64,000 nucleotides of DNA, taken from NCBI GenBank assembly GCA_013368315.1, contig JAACJM010000245.1, positions 1 to 64,000 of the forward strand, read 5' to 3'. This DNA is from Tetrapyrgos nigripes (taxonomy: Eukaryota > Basidiomycota > Agaricomycetes > Agaricales > Campanellaceae). Shown piece by piece: positions 34,526 through 46,127 of the stretch. A program made the position numbers and the translations under genes. A model generated the notes under the pieces. That model worked only from the letters and a program-made list of their open reading frames with translations. It was not told the origin of the DNA and did not search any database. The first letter of the stretch is position 1. Every line of letters begins with the position of its first letter.

Positions 34526-35299
34526 ACAAGTGGAGACCTGGAAGGCTCCTGAGGTGAAGGTGGGTAGGGACACCTCAGGCAATCACGATCCTTCCCTTTG
34601 GTGGCCCAAGGAATACATTCCTCATCGTCCTCACTCTCTCCATCTGAGCCCAGCGGTCTGGTACCGATTGACCTGTCAAGAAACCATGTCAGATGGTTGT
34701 GGAAAGGTTTGGTGGAAAAGGACGAACTGACCTGTGGATAGGCCAGAAAAGGGAGAATCTGCACTAGGCTGCCTCAGGTAGGGTCCTTCAGGCCTGTCTC
34801 AGTTCCTGCCTTGGACGGAATCAGCCCTGGGATGTCTGGGGACGTACCTGGGGTCATCTGAGAGGGTCAGTGGAGATGGACCTGCCCATGGGGCATCGGC
34901 AACGACAATGGATATTGGGTTCCACCAGAGGCAAGGAATGCGCAGAAAGACATTGACCAGCTGGTGAATCAGCTGGAGGTACAGATTGAGGGGCAGAAAC
35001 ACTGGTGGCACAATGAGATCGCGTGGGGAAGGCAAACTGCCAGAGGCAGACACCTGAGCCCCAGCTACCTCAGCATCATCAGCGGGAACTGACTCAGTAT
35101 GCACAGGGCAAGCAAAACCAGCAGCAGGAGGAGCTGCCTCAGAATCAGGGACAGGTTCAGCACGAGCAAAACAACCCTGAGCACCTCACGCCAGATAGTG
35201 TCAGGGCTGGAATGGCAGTTGGAGATCACCCATGATGGAAAGGGACTCAGAAAGGGAGAAATAGGAAAACATGTAAAAGGAATAAGGAGAAAATTTGAT

Positions 35300-35443
35300 G
35301 AAAGACTTTGGATTGAGTCTGGGATGATAATCCAATGAAGGAGTGATGGTGGATGACTGAAGTCAAGAGTGACTGGGGCCATGTGCTCGTGCTTTCAGAA
35401 CTCTATTCATGAAAATTTATTCTCTTTTCTACGTCATAGAATA
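35300..35443 (-). repeat. Ngaro split direct repeat A1 (5' terminus)
   Basis: Direct copy of 19740-19875, starting AAAGACTTTGGATTGAGTC and ending TACGTCATAGAATAA. It marks the upstream end of the Ngaro element on the minus strand. Confidence 0.85.
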
Positions 35444-36480
35444 ACACATCCAGTAAAATCTCCATCTCCTCATCTCTGAGATCACCACAATTCTTTTGCA
35501 TCTATGTTGGCACAATGCACATTGTATGACCTACTATTTTGTACTGGGAAGCTGGCCACCATAGTGTCTTTTGACAATTCCTCTTGACAACAATGTGGTT
35601 TTGCTACAATTATGGTGTCTATGCATAGTTTGGCATCTTGGCTATAAGATTTATGAGTATGAGATTTTTACCAATGAAACTGCTGGCTCATTGAATATTT
35701 TCCTGTGACAAGTTGCAAATTTGGCCAAAACTTGGAAGCTGGCCACACATGAGAATATTTGTAGCAGCCAGTTTGCATCACCAACATTGTCTGTTTCTCA
35801 TCCTGTATTCACACTGCAGTCCCTCATCACTGCACTGGGCACAGATAGCTATGCTATGAAGATACATTGATCTATTTTAAGGACTCATACTAGTCATCTG
35901 GAGTCTGTAAGGGTGACTCCTAGCATGTGAGGCACTCACTCAACGACTGCAGGAGGAGATCCAAAGAGAAAAATTCAAAGGAGGTATATATACCAACATG
36001 ACAGTGGCTTGGGAAATGTTTACATAAACTGTAAAGTGGAGGTCAAACAATGGGAAACAAAGTCATGGGACAGGGATAAACAAGGATAGACAAGTCAATG
36101 AAGTCCAGATCAAACAAGAAAAAACAAGTCCTAAAGGAGAAGAGAAAGGAAAAGGAAATTGTCCCCTTACAGCATCAGGACACAAGCAACAAGGTGGTGT
36201 GTTCAAGCAGACAGGCAATCTTCAAGCTAAGATAGATACATAAGGTAGGTTATTGCACAGTGCTACAAGAGCAGATTACGAGGCTGAATGAAATGAGGAT
36301 GACTTCTTTACACTCACTTCCTGCTTGTGGCTATATGAATTGTTCCCATTTTTTCCCAAGCCATTGTTTCTGATTTTTTCCTTGCCAGCAAGTCCTATAT
36401 GTGATGCTCGCCAAGTTGTCTAAAGCTCCTCCTCCTCCTCTAAATACTACATACCTATACCATCATTATAACAACTGATC
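35444..36480. other. Non-coding stretch, nothing recognised
   Basis: A/T-rich sequence with no long open frame and no repeat found by eye. Confidence 0.5.
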
Positions 36481-36974
36481 CTCCTGCTTTTACCACCACC
36501 ATGGCCCATTATTGGAAGCTCATTGAGAATGACAGTCTGCAGAAGACCTGTCTATTTGCACAATGTTGGTCTCTGTGTACTGTTTATGATCTGGTCCGGA
36601 CTTTGGAAGTGTAACGTGATCAGGAGTTGGAGCAGATTTTTGATCTGGATGCAGGTACCAATAAGTGCGAAGGGAGACATTTGTCACTGGTAGTAATGGT
36701 CGTATTGGTTTGCTGGGTATGTGTGGTCCCTATGCTGGATGTCCTTGCGCTGATTCTTCCTTACATATGTCCTGTTTCATCGCTCAGCAGTTTTTGCCAA
36801 TTGCATCAGAGGGCTGTAGAGTTTGCGTGATGTTCATCAGCAGATGTAGGGGTTGTCTGCGTTGCGCTCACTTTGCCCTCTCATACCATCATGACGTGTT
36901 TTGCACTACCTTGCCTACACTGTTCTTGTCTGTACTTGGCTATGCTTACTTTGACCACAGTTTTGACTCTGTTT

Positions 36975-37215
36975 CCGATAAGGTGAGTTTCCTTTTTTGG
37001 TTTCATGCACGGTTATGTTTTCGCTTTTCATTTTCACTTGTCAGTGTCATCGGCGTCGTGTTTGCCTCTTCTTCTTTTCTTCCTTTTCTTTCTTTCTTTT
37101 TTCTTTTCTGTTGTCTTGTTGTTCGTCCTCAAGGCGCTTGCTCTTATACAGAGCCTATGTCAACACCTCAAGATAAATGAAGATGAATGATGATTGAATG
37201 ACAATCCCATTGCCA
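36975..37215 (+). repeat. Dispersed repeat module, copy 2
   Basis: This matches 14590-14800 in the same orientation, from the donor-like AAGGTGAGTTTCC through the T-rich tract to CTTATACAGAGCCTATGTC and CTCAAGATAAATGA. Upstream (36501-36620) lies a 38-codon frame starting MAHYWKLIENDSL that ends in TAA but continues open afterwards; I do not recognise it. From 37220 to 39200 I see no supported gene. Confidence 0.7.
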
Positions 37216-39206
37216 CTGTCTTCCCAATCCACATTACATACTACTTACACTGGTAGTGGTGAGGCTATATTGGCATTGAATCTCAAGTTTATAAGTCTCT
37301 GACCCAGTTAGGAAAGAAAAAAGCAAGTAGATTTTCAATCCAGGTACATGTACTACTAGTATTTGTTTGATGATAGTAAAGAAGTTCAATAACAAATAAT
37401 GTGGACTTTATCATTATTGCAACCTATGGTCTCGTACTCGCCACGCCTTGGCGCTGGCCCACACCTCTTTCATACTTCCTTTACTCACTGCAATGTTGTC
37501 AAGCAAAAGGCTTACCAGAAAATACATTTTCAAAGTCCTAAAGTTATATAGAAAGGACGCTAAGGAGTTAAAGTCTCAGTTTCTCATTCACGCGTAGTGT
37601 AAGGGGTCGTTCCATATATGATAGTATCTTATCATCTCGGTTATCTATCCCTCTAAATAAATTTTCCTTGTCGATTACTTACATAATAACTTTTCTTCTT
37701 GTCTTTGACCATCGTCACGTACTTTGTACCTCCCTATCGTCTATTTCACAGAATAGAAAGAAGTCTACTCATACGTCTAGGTCCGAGCTGAGAGGAACCG
37801 TTACACTGATGTAACGGCTGTTACCAAAAAGGTAATTCTTTATAGTATTTGCTCATACTTTCACACGCCCGTAGATACAAAAGGATCTTCGAGTACTTTC
37901 TTTCCTTAACTCTTACTACTCTCACTAGCCTTACTCGCCTTGTTCATAGCAGAGGAAATATAAAAGTCCTGTCTTGTGAATTGAGGTCTGAGGCATCGAG
38001 AGCCAGGAGTTGCACACTTTTTTCACATCAGTCTTTCAACTGCTATTCTCTACTCTTCTCGCCGTCTGCACCCCTCGCAACTCCTCTATCCCTCTTACAC
38101 ACTCGACAACCCCTCAATTGTTCGACTCTCATCAAGAATCACCAAAAGCACACCCCCAAACCTCACAGCCAGTCCAGAAGACTTTCGAGGACCTTCCCCT
38201 TCCACCTATCATCACCATTCTCCCCTCCTCCTCCTCCTCCTCCCCTTCTCGCCTTCGTCTACCTCTGATGTCCCTACCGGCATTCATACCAATAATCATG
38301 ATGCCCACGTGTCGTCGTCATCATTAAGGACGTCTACACTGAGTCAAATCCCCAGACCAATACCAAAACCTATGAATGGTAGTCGGGGTTTTGTCTTGTC
38401 TTGTTTCTCTCCACAGACACAGACTCTATCTAACCTTACTCTCGACCCTCCGTAGCCGAAACCTGATGGACCCATTCAATTTCTCAGTTTTATATGATGT
38501 GATGTGCTCTGATGATTAGTATCCGACGATTCTTGTACCTTGTTGCATATGTATACTCCTACTGACACAGAATGAATCTAGTCCACGTTACGGCTGGTAA
38601 CGAGTTTCGCCCAAACGACGATGCATTTCCTGTTAAACTCCCTCCAACCTTTCCGTATCCTCGACTGTTTCACTAAGACTGGCTTGTTTGCATCTGAAAG
38701 CCTGGGTTTCGTTAGTTCGGCTCCGCGAAACATATTTTGGATTAATTTTGTCCACTTTCATCAGGAAAACCCCGAGTTTCCAATTTTCGCGCTGTTTGAC
38801 TGGTCCGCAAGCTCGGTCCATTTTCGACGATGTTCTCCACACATTCTACAGTGTGCCTTTCATGTAATTATGGTTGTTTGGTGTTCACTACTACATATTG
38901 GAAGTCCTGAGCCAGTATGAAGTTGGGGCACAATGATTGTCACACTCGGGAAGCCAAGAAAAATAGCTGAAATTAGAGCTTGCGGAAAATTGGGCCTAGC
39001 TGGTACCTGGCGGCTGGTCAGCTGTTTTGGCTTGCTGCAAGTGCCTAGCAACCCGTTCCAGAAACTCGGAGTTTTACTGATGTTACAAGAGCATAAATAT
39101 ACATCAATCTCATCTCATGTACGCAGTACCCGATAAGTACTGATTTTGTATGGATTTTATACGGTCATTCGTTCAACTTTTCTGGACAGGTCGAGAGTGA
39201 GAATCA

Positions 39207-40062
39207 CTAGACGGGCGAAATGAAGGTAACAGTGTCCCCCATCAGAGTCCAAACTCCAATGAACTCCCACTAGGCATAAGCGTTAAATTTAAATAAGTAT
39301 AAGAGGGAAAATGAAGAGGAAGAGATGAGCAGAAGCTGGATAAGAGTTAATAGATAAACTTACGAAGCCAGAGTTATCAACCCCATGGCTGTACACTCCA
39401 TTCCTCAAGGCGTACACTCCGTAGCTGTGAGAAATTGTCAGTACATCGAATCTCTATAGACCCGATCAAATTGAATGGAAAGTGATAGTTGGGAATTCGG
39501 AAAGAACTTAAGAAGGTAAGAGTCGGAGTGCATAGACGTACATCACGCCCTGAAAACTACAATCTGCCTGCTCCCAATCCACACCTTCAACACCAAAGTC
39601 AGAAGCACCAAAAGAACCGCCAGTCGCAATCAAGAAGTTGTGAGTGGGGTCATTGCCAAACATAAAGGTGGCAAAATCTTGGACATATTGGGCTGGGTCC
39701 TAAGGAAGAAAGAGAAGAAAATGAAAATAACGGAAAGGTATCAGATTATGAGCAACTTCATGAAGGTGCTGCAAGACGGGCTTTGAACGTACGGTTCCTG
39801 CATCAAGAGCAGCCACAGAACAGCCGAGAAGTAAATCGCTGGCAAGCGTGTTTGAGGCGTCGGGGACCGGGTTAGGATTCGTTTCTGGAATAGCTACGGA
39901 GAAAGGTCCCGCAGCTGGAGCTGGTCTCGCATGGGTGGTGTTGTTGGCGTTGGTGTCGGTGTTGACAACATTATCGGCCCCACCAGGTCCAGTAGAGGAA
40001 GTTGAGATGACATTGGCAACCGCGAAGCCAAATGCAAGCGCGGAGAAGAGCTTGAAGTTCAT
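39207..40062 (-). CDS. Secreted protein of unknown function, four exons
   Basis: Exons 40062-39793, 39699-39542, 39424-39364 and 39269-39207 join in phase (270, 158, 61 and 63 nt) to an exact 183-residue protein with TAG at 39207-39209. All introns are GT...AG, 93-117 nt. The N-terminus MNFKLFSALAFGFAVANVIS is a clear signal peptide. An Asn/Thr/Pro-rich linker follows, then a compact domain with two Cys (LLGCSVAALDAG and EQADCSFQG), many aromatic and Gly residues (YGVYALRNGVYSHGVDNSGF), ending GDTVTFISPV. I do not recognise the family. The frame also has an upstream Met, but 40062 is chosen because the signal peptide starts there. Likely exported to the wall or medium. Confidence 0.8.
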
Positions 40063-40120
40063 GGTCAGGAGGTGTCGTGAAGAGTGATTGTTCTGAAAGA
40101 ATGAGAGATTTGTGGACTTT

Positions 40121-40128
40121 CTTTTATA
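40121..40128 (-). promoter_or_regulatory. TATA box of the secreted-protein gene
   Basis: TATAAAAG on the minus strand, 59 bases upstream of the ATG at 40062. The spacing suits a short 5' UTR. Confidence 0.7.
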
Positions 40129-40590
40129 CTCCTGCGTAAGGTACAAGCACATCGTGATGAGAGTAGCTAAGTATACCGCTTAATATGCGAAGCAAGATCC
40201 TGAAGCATCGGAACCTGAGAGGCCCTGAACCTGAAAGCCTGGATGAAGGCTCTTCTGAGCCACCGCTTCCTATCGCAATAACTTCGAGGCCCTTATTTGA
40301 TTGGTACATCTTGAGCTTCATCGGAGAGGATGATGATGGTTGAGGACACAAGGCGTACAAAATCGGCTTCGAGTGAAAAGAGACCGACGCCGAGGTATCC
40401 AAATTGCGTAGCCAGTGCTACACGCGAAAGCCCAGATTATAAGAACGAGTCCCTAAAGGACCTCGTAATGGTCTTCGAAGCCACTCGAAACAAGGTACAG
40501 GAACGTAGTACCTGGAGTATAGCCTTATATGGTAGTCCTGTAAATAAACCATTTCTGCGCGTGACAATTGTCTGAGAGTGAGTGTACGCG

Positions 40591-41128
40591 TCATCCCCCC
40601 TTCTCCTTCCACTTTGCGCACTCGGGATGGGCTCGCTCGAATGCCTCCCAGATCAGCTCTGTCTCTGCAGTGATGCCCACACCATGGTCAAGGGTATATA
40701 GACACCAAATCCGGACTGTTCCTTGATGAGCGTTACCGCGTTCCATTCCTTTTTCAGCTGCGGAAAGAAGTCGAAGCGTCAATAGAGTTGCAATGAATGA
40801 AAAAAGTCAAATGACAATGAAAGAGATGTTGTACCTCTTGCTGCACTGCTTATGATTCTTCAGTTCTTTCCCGCTACACTCGCAAAAGGGGCCACAGCGC
40901 TGGCAGCAGCTTGGTGGACAGCCGTATATAACCACCTCCCTTTTCAGCAGTCGGGTTTTGGTCAGTGTAGGATTTGAGCAGAGCCGAGATTTCTTGGTCA
41001 TTCCACTTGTTGGGAGGCTTTCTTGGACCCCGAGTTTGGGGTGTAGTGCCATCTTCCTCCTTCTTTTGACGGGCCACAGATGCTAGAGTTGCAGCGAGCG
41101 AGCAGCACGAAGTAGTCACAAATGTCAT
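40591..41128 (-). pseudogene. Myb/SANT-like domain protein remnant
   Basis: The minus strand reads PPNKWNDQEISALLKSYTDQ in one frame, then LKKEWNAVTLIKEQSGFG, HGVGITAETELIWEAFERAH and PECAKWKEKGG in others. This is the pattern of the fungal Myb/SANT-like DNA-binding domain, where a Trp-start helix is followed by a KxxWxxxxxLxxxSGF block and a WxxFxxxHPxxxxWKxKG end. Several frame changes separate the parts; some may be introns. Such domains are often encoded by or next to transposons. It lies just beside a hAT MITE. Confidence 0.45.
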
Positions 41129-41205
41129 ATTTACCGGTATTGGAATCTAGTTACCGGTATTACTAAATAAGGCTACATTTACGCGCGTGTCCTAGCGCTG
41201 CCGAA

Positions 41206-41871
41206 TAGGGCTTCGCACCGTCCAGTAATACTGGTACGGCCGTAAATTTTACTGGCTCAGTACTGGTACGGTATACCCGTCCTCGTATTCGTACTGGTTC
41301 ATCTAGAAGCCTGTACGGTACTGGACGGGTACGGGTACGGCAGTAATACTGGTTACGGGGTCATGCTGCTGCAGCTGGAAGAAATACTACAAGCGACACA
41401 CCTTTTACTGACTTCGTGTTGTTTTTAAGACTTGTAGAACTGAACTGGAGGTCAGAAAATAGTGTTATGCACATCACCATAGCTCTCTGAAAGATTTTCA
41501 CTTGGCCTTTGTGACTCACTGACATCTGAACAACAGCTCATCAGCATCTTTTTCATCAGGATTTGCGCAGATCAAGCGCAGATATACCCTTCGGGCTTGG
41601 ATTTTCATCTCGCTTCGACCACTTCATGTACAAGAATGACGAAAACTTGGCGAAAAGGACTAAAATTTAAGGAGAAGTCATTGCCGGGGCTTGACCGACC
41701 CGTATACCGTACCAACCCGTATGACGGCCGTGAAGGAGAAGGTGATATACGGGTTATACCCGTACAGTACAGTCCCGTATTTTTTCTCCAAATCTTGCTA
41801 TACGGTACGGGGTCGTATTTCCATACGGTTCCCGTATAACCGTATGGATACTGGTACGGTGCGAAGCCCTA
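41206..41871. mobile_element. hAT-type MITE, 666 bp, perfect 8-bp TSD
   Basis: Terminal inverted repeats TAGGGCTTCGCACCGT at the left and the same on the reverse-complemented right. The target duplication CTGCCGAA is at 41198-41205 and 41872-41879, identical. Each end carries a cluster of TACGG/CCGTA words over about 150 bases. No transposase coding sequence inside. Confidence 0.92.
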
Positions 41872-41879
41872 CTGCCGAA

Positions 41880-44800
41880 CAGGCTCTTACCCCAGGATCG
41901 CCGTCAGCGTCAATCTCTCACAACTCCAACTTCCAGTCCAGGACCATCTCCCCCTTTGACATCCGAACTGACTTCAAGACTTGCCTTCCCTTTGTTCCAG
42001 TGTCCCTACTCCCGATAGGTTGAGAAGCGCTTTCTTCAACGTGTATGGCCCCTAACGCGACCTTCAAAGGCGTTTCTTGTATGATTCGTCTGGGTTCGTA
42101 CATCAGCGTCCCGACTCCCGATTATCCGATAGGTCGATTGTTCGTGGCACTTAGTTGCACATCAGTGCCCCGACTCTCAATTATCCGCTAGATGTTATTA
42201 TACGGGAATGACCCCGCACACAAATCTAACCCTATCATACTTCTCCTCACCCCTTCCATCCCCTTCTTTTTCACCCAAATAGCCAAAACTCGAGGTGGAA
42301 CCTGCTCAGAGGTGGTGCATAGAGTTATTCAGAGTTCTAGGTATACATATTGAGGAGGCGGCCTATTCCTGTCATCCTAAGGGAGAGAGAATGTACAGAA
42401 ATGTCATGGTGGTCGGAAGAGATGCGGTCGTTTCAAACTCCGCAAATACCACCCAAAATTAGGCGACGCGTGCTTCAACTCGTACCACCACCATGTCCTC
42501 CTTCCTCGTTCCCATCCTTCTACTCCCGACCTGACTCTTCGACTCTCATACCTCTTCCCACTCAATAACTCTCCCAGTGCCCCCCCTTCAGTCTGAACGC
42601 GTGCTGGGCTTGTGGTGAGTTCCTTTCATTCGCTTCGCCGGTTTCGTTCGGGCACAAACCATGACCACGACCTCTCCTTCCTCTACCCCTTTCATATCCG
42701 TCTTCCCTTCCTTTTTGTGTGAGACTGCATGCAATCTCACTAACTTTCATCAATAAGCTATGTAGCTCTTCGGCCAGACTCCAGATGTCACCCGACACTC
42801 GGAGAGGACAACAAGAACAGGACAGCTATGGAAGGTGACGAAATAGCATAGGATCTACTCAGGTGCGTGTATCCTTCTGGTAGTAATTGTTTGCGTTGCT
42901 GATTGAGGTCTCCATCCATGGCTTGGGGGTCTTAGTATCATTTTGGTGTATTCTTCATGCACGTCGTAGAGGTACGTATACTAACACTCTTTTGTTTTGT
43001 ATTGTCCACCGACTGACTTTGCAATTTACACAGTGCACCTCAGACCATCTTAATATCACTGCTCGGTGCGCATATATGCGCGTATATCTCTACCTCTTGT
43101 GTCTCGTGTGTTTTCAGCTCGGCTCCTTCCAAATGCTAGGCTCAGTACCTTTAGCTCACGGTGAGTCTTTCTTTAGCCTTGCCCAGACAGTATCGTGCCT
43201 TACAAATACACTGCATTCGTATTGCATAGTTGACTGAAGGTCTGGATATTGGAAGCCATGTTGGTTGAGAAGGGCTGAGGAATGACGAGGACTGCGGGAG
43301 GTGGATACGGTGAGTTCTCATTCCGTTATGTGTCTTCCATCTAAACTTGACTCAGAACTCTCCCCAGCGTGCCAGTTATTGCAGCAAATGAGTTACTTCC
43401 CTCTCCTCAACTTCATAAACCAAATCACTTGAAGAACAAGAACGCCCCACGCTTCTCACCAAACCCATCCTCAAAACACCTTGCAAAAGCGAATTCTTCC
43501 ACGGAAAACCTCATCAATACTCTGGTCAGCAAGTTAACTGGCAGCATTCGTTGCTACTCCGTTTGGGATGTTCTCATCTCCAAACTTCGCTTCTACGTGT
43601 CTCGTATCTCTTCCAAGTGTCCTCTGCAACGCCATCAACGACTGTACAACCAACGCGCGTAACAATACCCCCGGTTCTCCGCCGCGTATGCCTTCTCCTT
43701 CCTTGGCATATGCTTTACAACCTACCCCAATCCACTGTCGCTTTCGTCTCAGGGTACACCCTCGAAGTTTCATCGATCCTGGTCCCGTTGAGGAGGTGCG
43801 AGCTGGGTGGAGATGAAGAGCAGGAACGGGAGGTGGGTAGTTGTTTCTTTTTTTACTTTTCTTCTTTCTTTTATTTCGCTCTTCTTGATGAGATACCTTC
43901 GTTAACGCTAACGCGTCTCTCGTCATCTAGGCTCCTCGCATATCTACACCTCAACCGCTCATTCCGCCATTCCTCCTTCTCTCTTCCTTTCATCTTCGCC
44001 TTCTCAGACAAAATACAAACCAAGACCGAAACAGGACAAGGCCCATGCGATGACACGATGAATCTTCAAGCACTCGATTGGGCGGTTTGCGCTGCTGTTG
44101 CTCAGCGGGGAAGAGGGGATGGTCGGGTGGTTAATACGATGGAAAGTTGGGATTGGGATTGGGATGTTTCGTTGGAAGATATCGAGGATTCCACTAGCGT
44201 TGCTGTGGTCGTGAGGTTGAGGTGCCAAGAGGGTGTTTTTCTTTTTTGTAGGAGCATTCGGGCGTGTGGTTTTCGTTGTCGTTGTCGGTTCCTCTCCCCT
44301 TCTTCCCCTTCTTCCCTTTCTGTCTCTTGTTTATTATTTCGTTGTAGGTCTTTACGTCTTCTCTTCCTCTCTTCCTGTCTTTCAGACCTTTCGTCCATCC
44401 ATCCTCGCAACTTCATCTTCCTACTAACGCTGGTACGTTGCTATATCACCTTCCCGGCGCTCTACCCTCCACCCTCCACCCTCCACCCCAGCGATTCCCC
44501 GCTACAACCTACGGTTCCCCACTCCTGACTCCCCGCTCCCCGTTACCCATTGTCCCTCTCAGAAGCTACCAGACTACCTACCACCTTGAGCTTTACTCTC
44601 TCTTTTTTGTTTCTCTAACACTCCACTGAACCCTCCCTTCACCTACCTGCCTGTACCTTTACCCTACACTTTCACTTCCCCTGTCACCGTCGCCTTCTCT
44701 GTCCCCACCTTTTTGACCTTTTTGACCTTTCTTTCTATATTGACACATTATGACACATTTCGAGATACTCAACGCTCTGACGCAGGTACACCTACTCTGA

Positions 44801-46120
44801 TACTCTGATACTCTACCACCACCCGGTTTCGTTCCCGTTCCCATTCCCGTTCAAACCTAGTTGCCTCGGTTGAAGCTTTCTATTTGGGTCCTTACACTCT
44901 AGCTTAATTCTTACTTGTAGATTTTCAATACAACTTCATCGTGTTTTTTTTTTGTCCCCTTGTGCTTTGTCTTCTGCAAGTCTTCTGCCTCTGCCTCTGC
45001 TTCTTTCGCCTCGGTCCTGGCTTTCTCTCTTCTCTGTTTCCCGTGTTGCCGTGTTTCATTCCCAAATGACGAAGAGGTCTATGAAGACTGGGAGGGGGAC
45101 GGGTACACGTAATAATGTCATAGAAAATCACGGTCACTGGAAAGAGGTAGATCGCGCTCGGAGGAAGATATTGATATTTTTGGGATTCATCATTCGTTAA
45201 GCGCTGACTCGGGTCACTAATCACTAGTGTTCGGTATCAATCGGTGAAGTCAGTATGGATAGCGCTCCACGTAGCAGATTTAGATCTTGAGATCTTGATT
45301 GAAGAAACAAATCCGCTGAAAAGTAGTGTACAATGACGTACAAATTACAATTAGGTGGAGGCCTTATAATACTAGTCCTAGAATCGTAGTATTAATGAAT
45401 TTTTGAGTCATTCTCCTGCCCCGCTGCACTCCACTCTCGTGAAAACCGACTGTCGTTTTGACGTGGTTAGGAGTTGGAAGGTGCATTATCTGTTATGAGT
45501 CTAACGTACAAAGTACTACTACAGCTACTTGGCGGCGCACATCCACTGATTCCAAGCCACCACAGCACTCCATAACAGGCTGGCCGCTGCCAGATGAGTC
45601 CGAGTCTCGGTCTGAGCTCTACTCTAGTCATCTGATATTTGGAAATAGCGAGCACTTCTAATGCCTGGAAATAACGTCCTTCAACAGCTTTATCTTCAAA
45701 AGTGGGTGAGTCCCAAGCATAATTTACTTTTTTTCGGCATCATCAGGCCACCAAAAGCTAATACATCTCCACTCATTTAATGAATGCCAATCCACAGAAT
45801 AACTTGGGTCGTTAGTGCCATTTCGAGGAAATTCTTGGCCAACGTCTAAGTTTACTGTTCGTGCTCTTATACTGCGTTAGTCCAGTGTACATCTTCTAGA
45901 TGTCATATATTAACCCATAAGCATAGCTACATATCATACAATGGTACATCCGAGTACATACAGTATCAGACTAACGAGAAGTACAAGTGGGGAAGTGTAA
46001 GTACATAAGTAATATACACGTCAAACAATACAACGCAAGATACCGAAAAGCGAAAGCGAATGATCCGGGGTATCAAAGGATGGGGAATGAAAACCAATGG
46101 CAAAAGGCCAGGGGAAAAGA
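41880..46120. other. Long stretch without a supported gene
   Basis: Several open frames exist (for example 43551-44528 plus, 325 codons; 43926-43534 minus), but they are low-complexity, Ser/Leu/Phe-rich from pyrimidine runs, and overlap on both strands. I recognise no domain. An A/T-rich 45470-45850 part is duplicated at about 48080-48420 (TTTGAAATAGCGAGCRCCTC and CAACAGCTTTRTCTTCAAAA anchors, same orientation). Confidence 0.5.
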
Positions 46121-46127
46121 CCCGAAT

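Larger units (their letters stand above)
30546..35240 (-). pseudogene. Ngaro Gag-like ORF, split by a palindromic insertion
   Basis: The N-terminal part (about 35240-34530) contains ASGSLPSPRDLIVPPVF and Ser/Asp/Glu-rich stretches. The C-terminal part (31615-30546) contains a helical segment (IAKEFRDLISLVTALETVYD, FTICDIHISVYEHY) and a Cys/His cluster LCFLCGAKHHHSKHT near its end, a candidate zinc-binding site for RNA. The reading frame changes several times. The 31640-34525 palindrome sits between the two halves. The stop falls at the hAT 1 right terminus (YCRAPTC), so the natural C-terminus is cut off. Assignment as Gag rests on position and the zinc cluster. Confidence 0.5.
19320..35443 (-). 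mobile_element. Ngaro/DIRS-type tyrosine-recombinase retroelement, carrying nested insertions
   Basis: On the minus strand the order is gag (about 35240 to 30546, interrupted), reverse transcriptase and RNase H (23316-21746), tyrosine recombinase (21474-20316). The ends are split direct repeats: A1 35300-35443, B1 19876-20012, A2 19740-19875, B2 19320-19462. B1 abuts A2, and A1 and B2 are terminal, which is the arrangement described for Ngaro elements. No methyltransferase segment was seen, also fitting Ngaro. About 10 kb of the span belongs to later insertions (a palindrome in gag, and two nested hAT elements between gag and RT). All ORFs are frameshifted, so this copy is dead. Confidence 0.75.

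Noticed and set aside
37849..38327. Ser/Leu/Pro-rich frames near 38 kb
   Set aside because: Low-complexity pyrimidine-rich sequence; two overlapping plus frames and no motif.
43551..44528. 325-codon plus frame
   Set aside because: It is Ser/Leu/Phe-rich from pyrimidine tracts, has overlapping frames on both strands and no recognisable domain.
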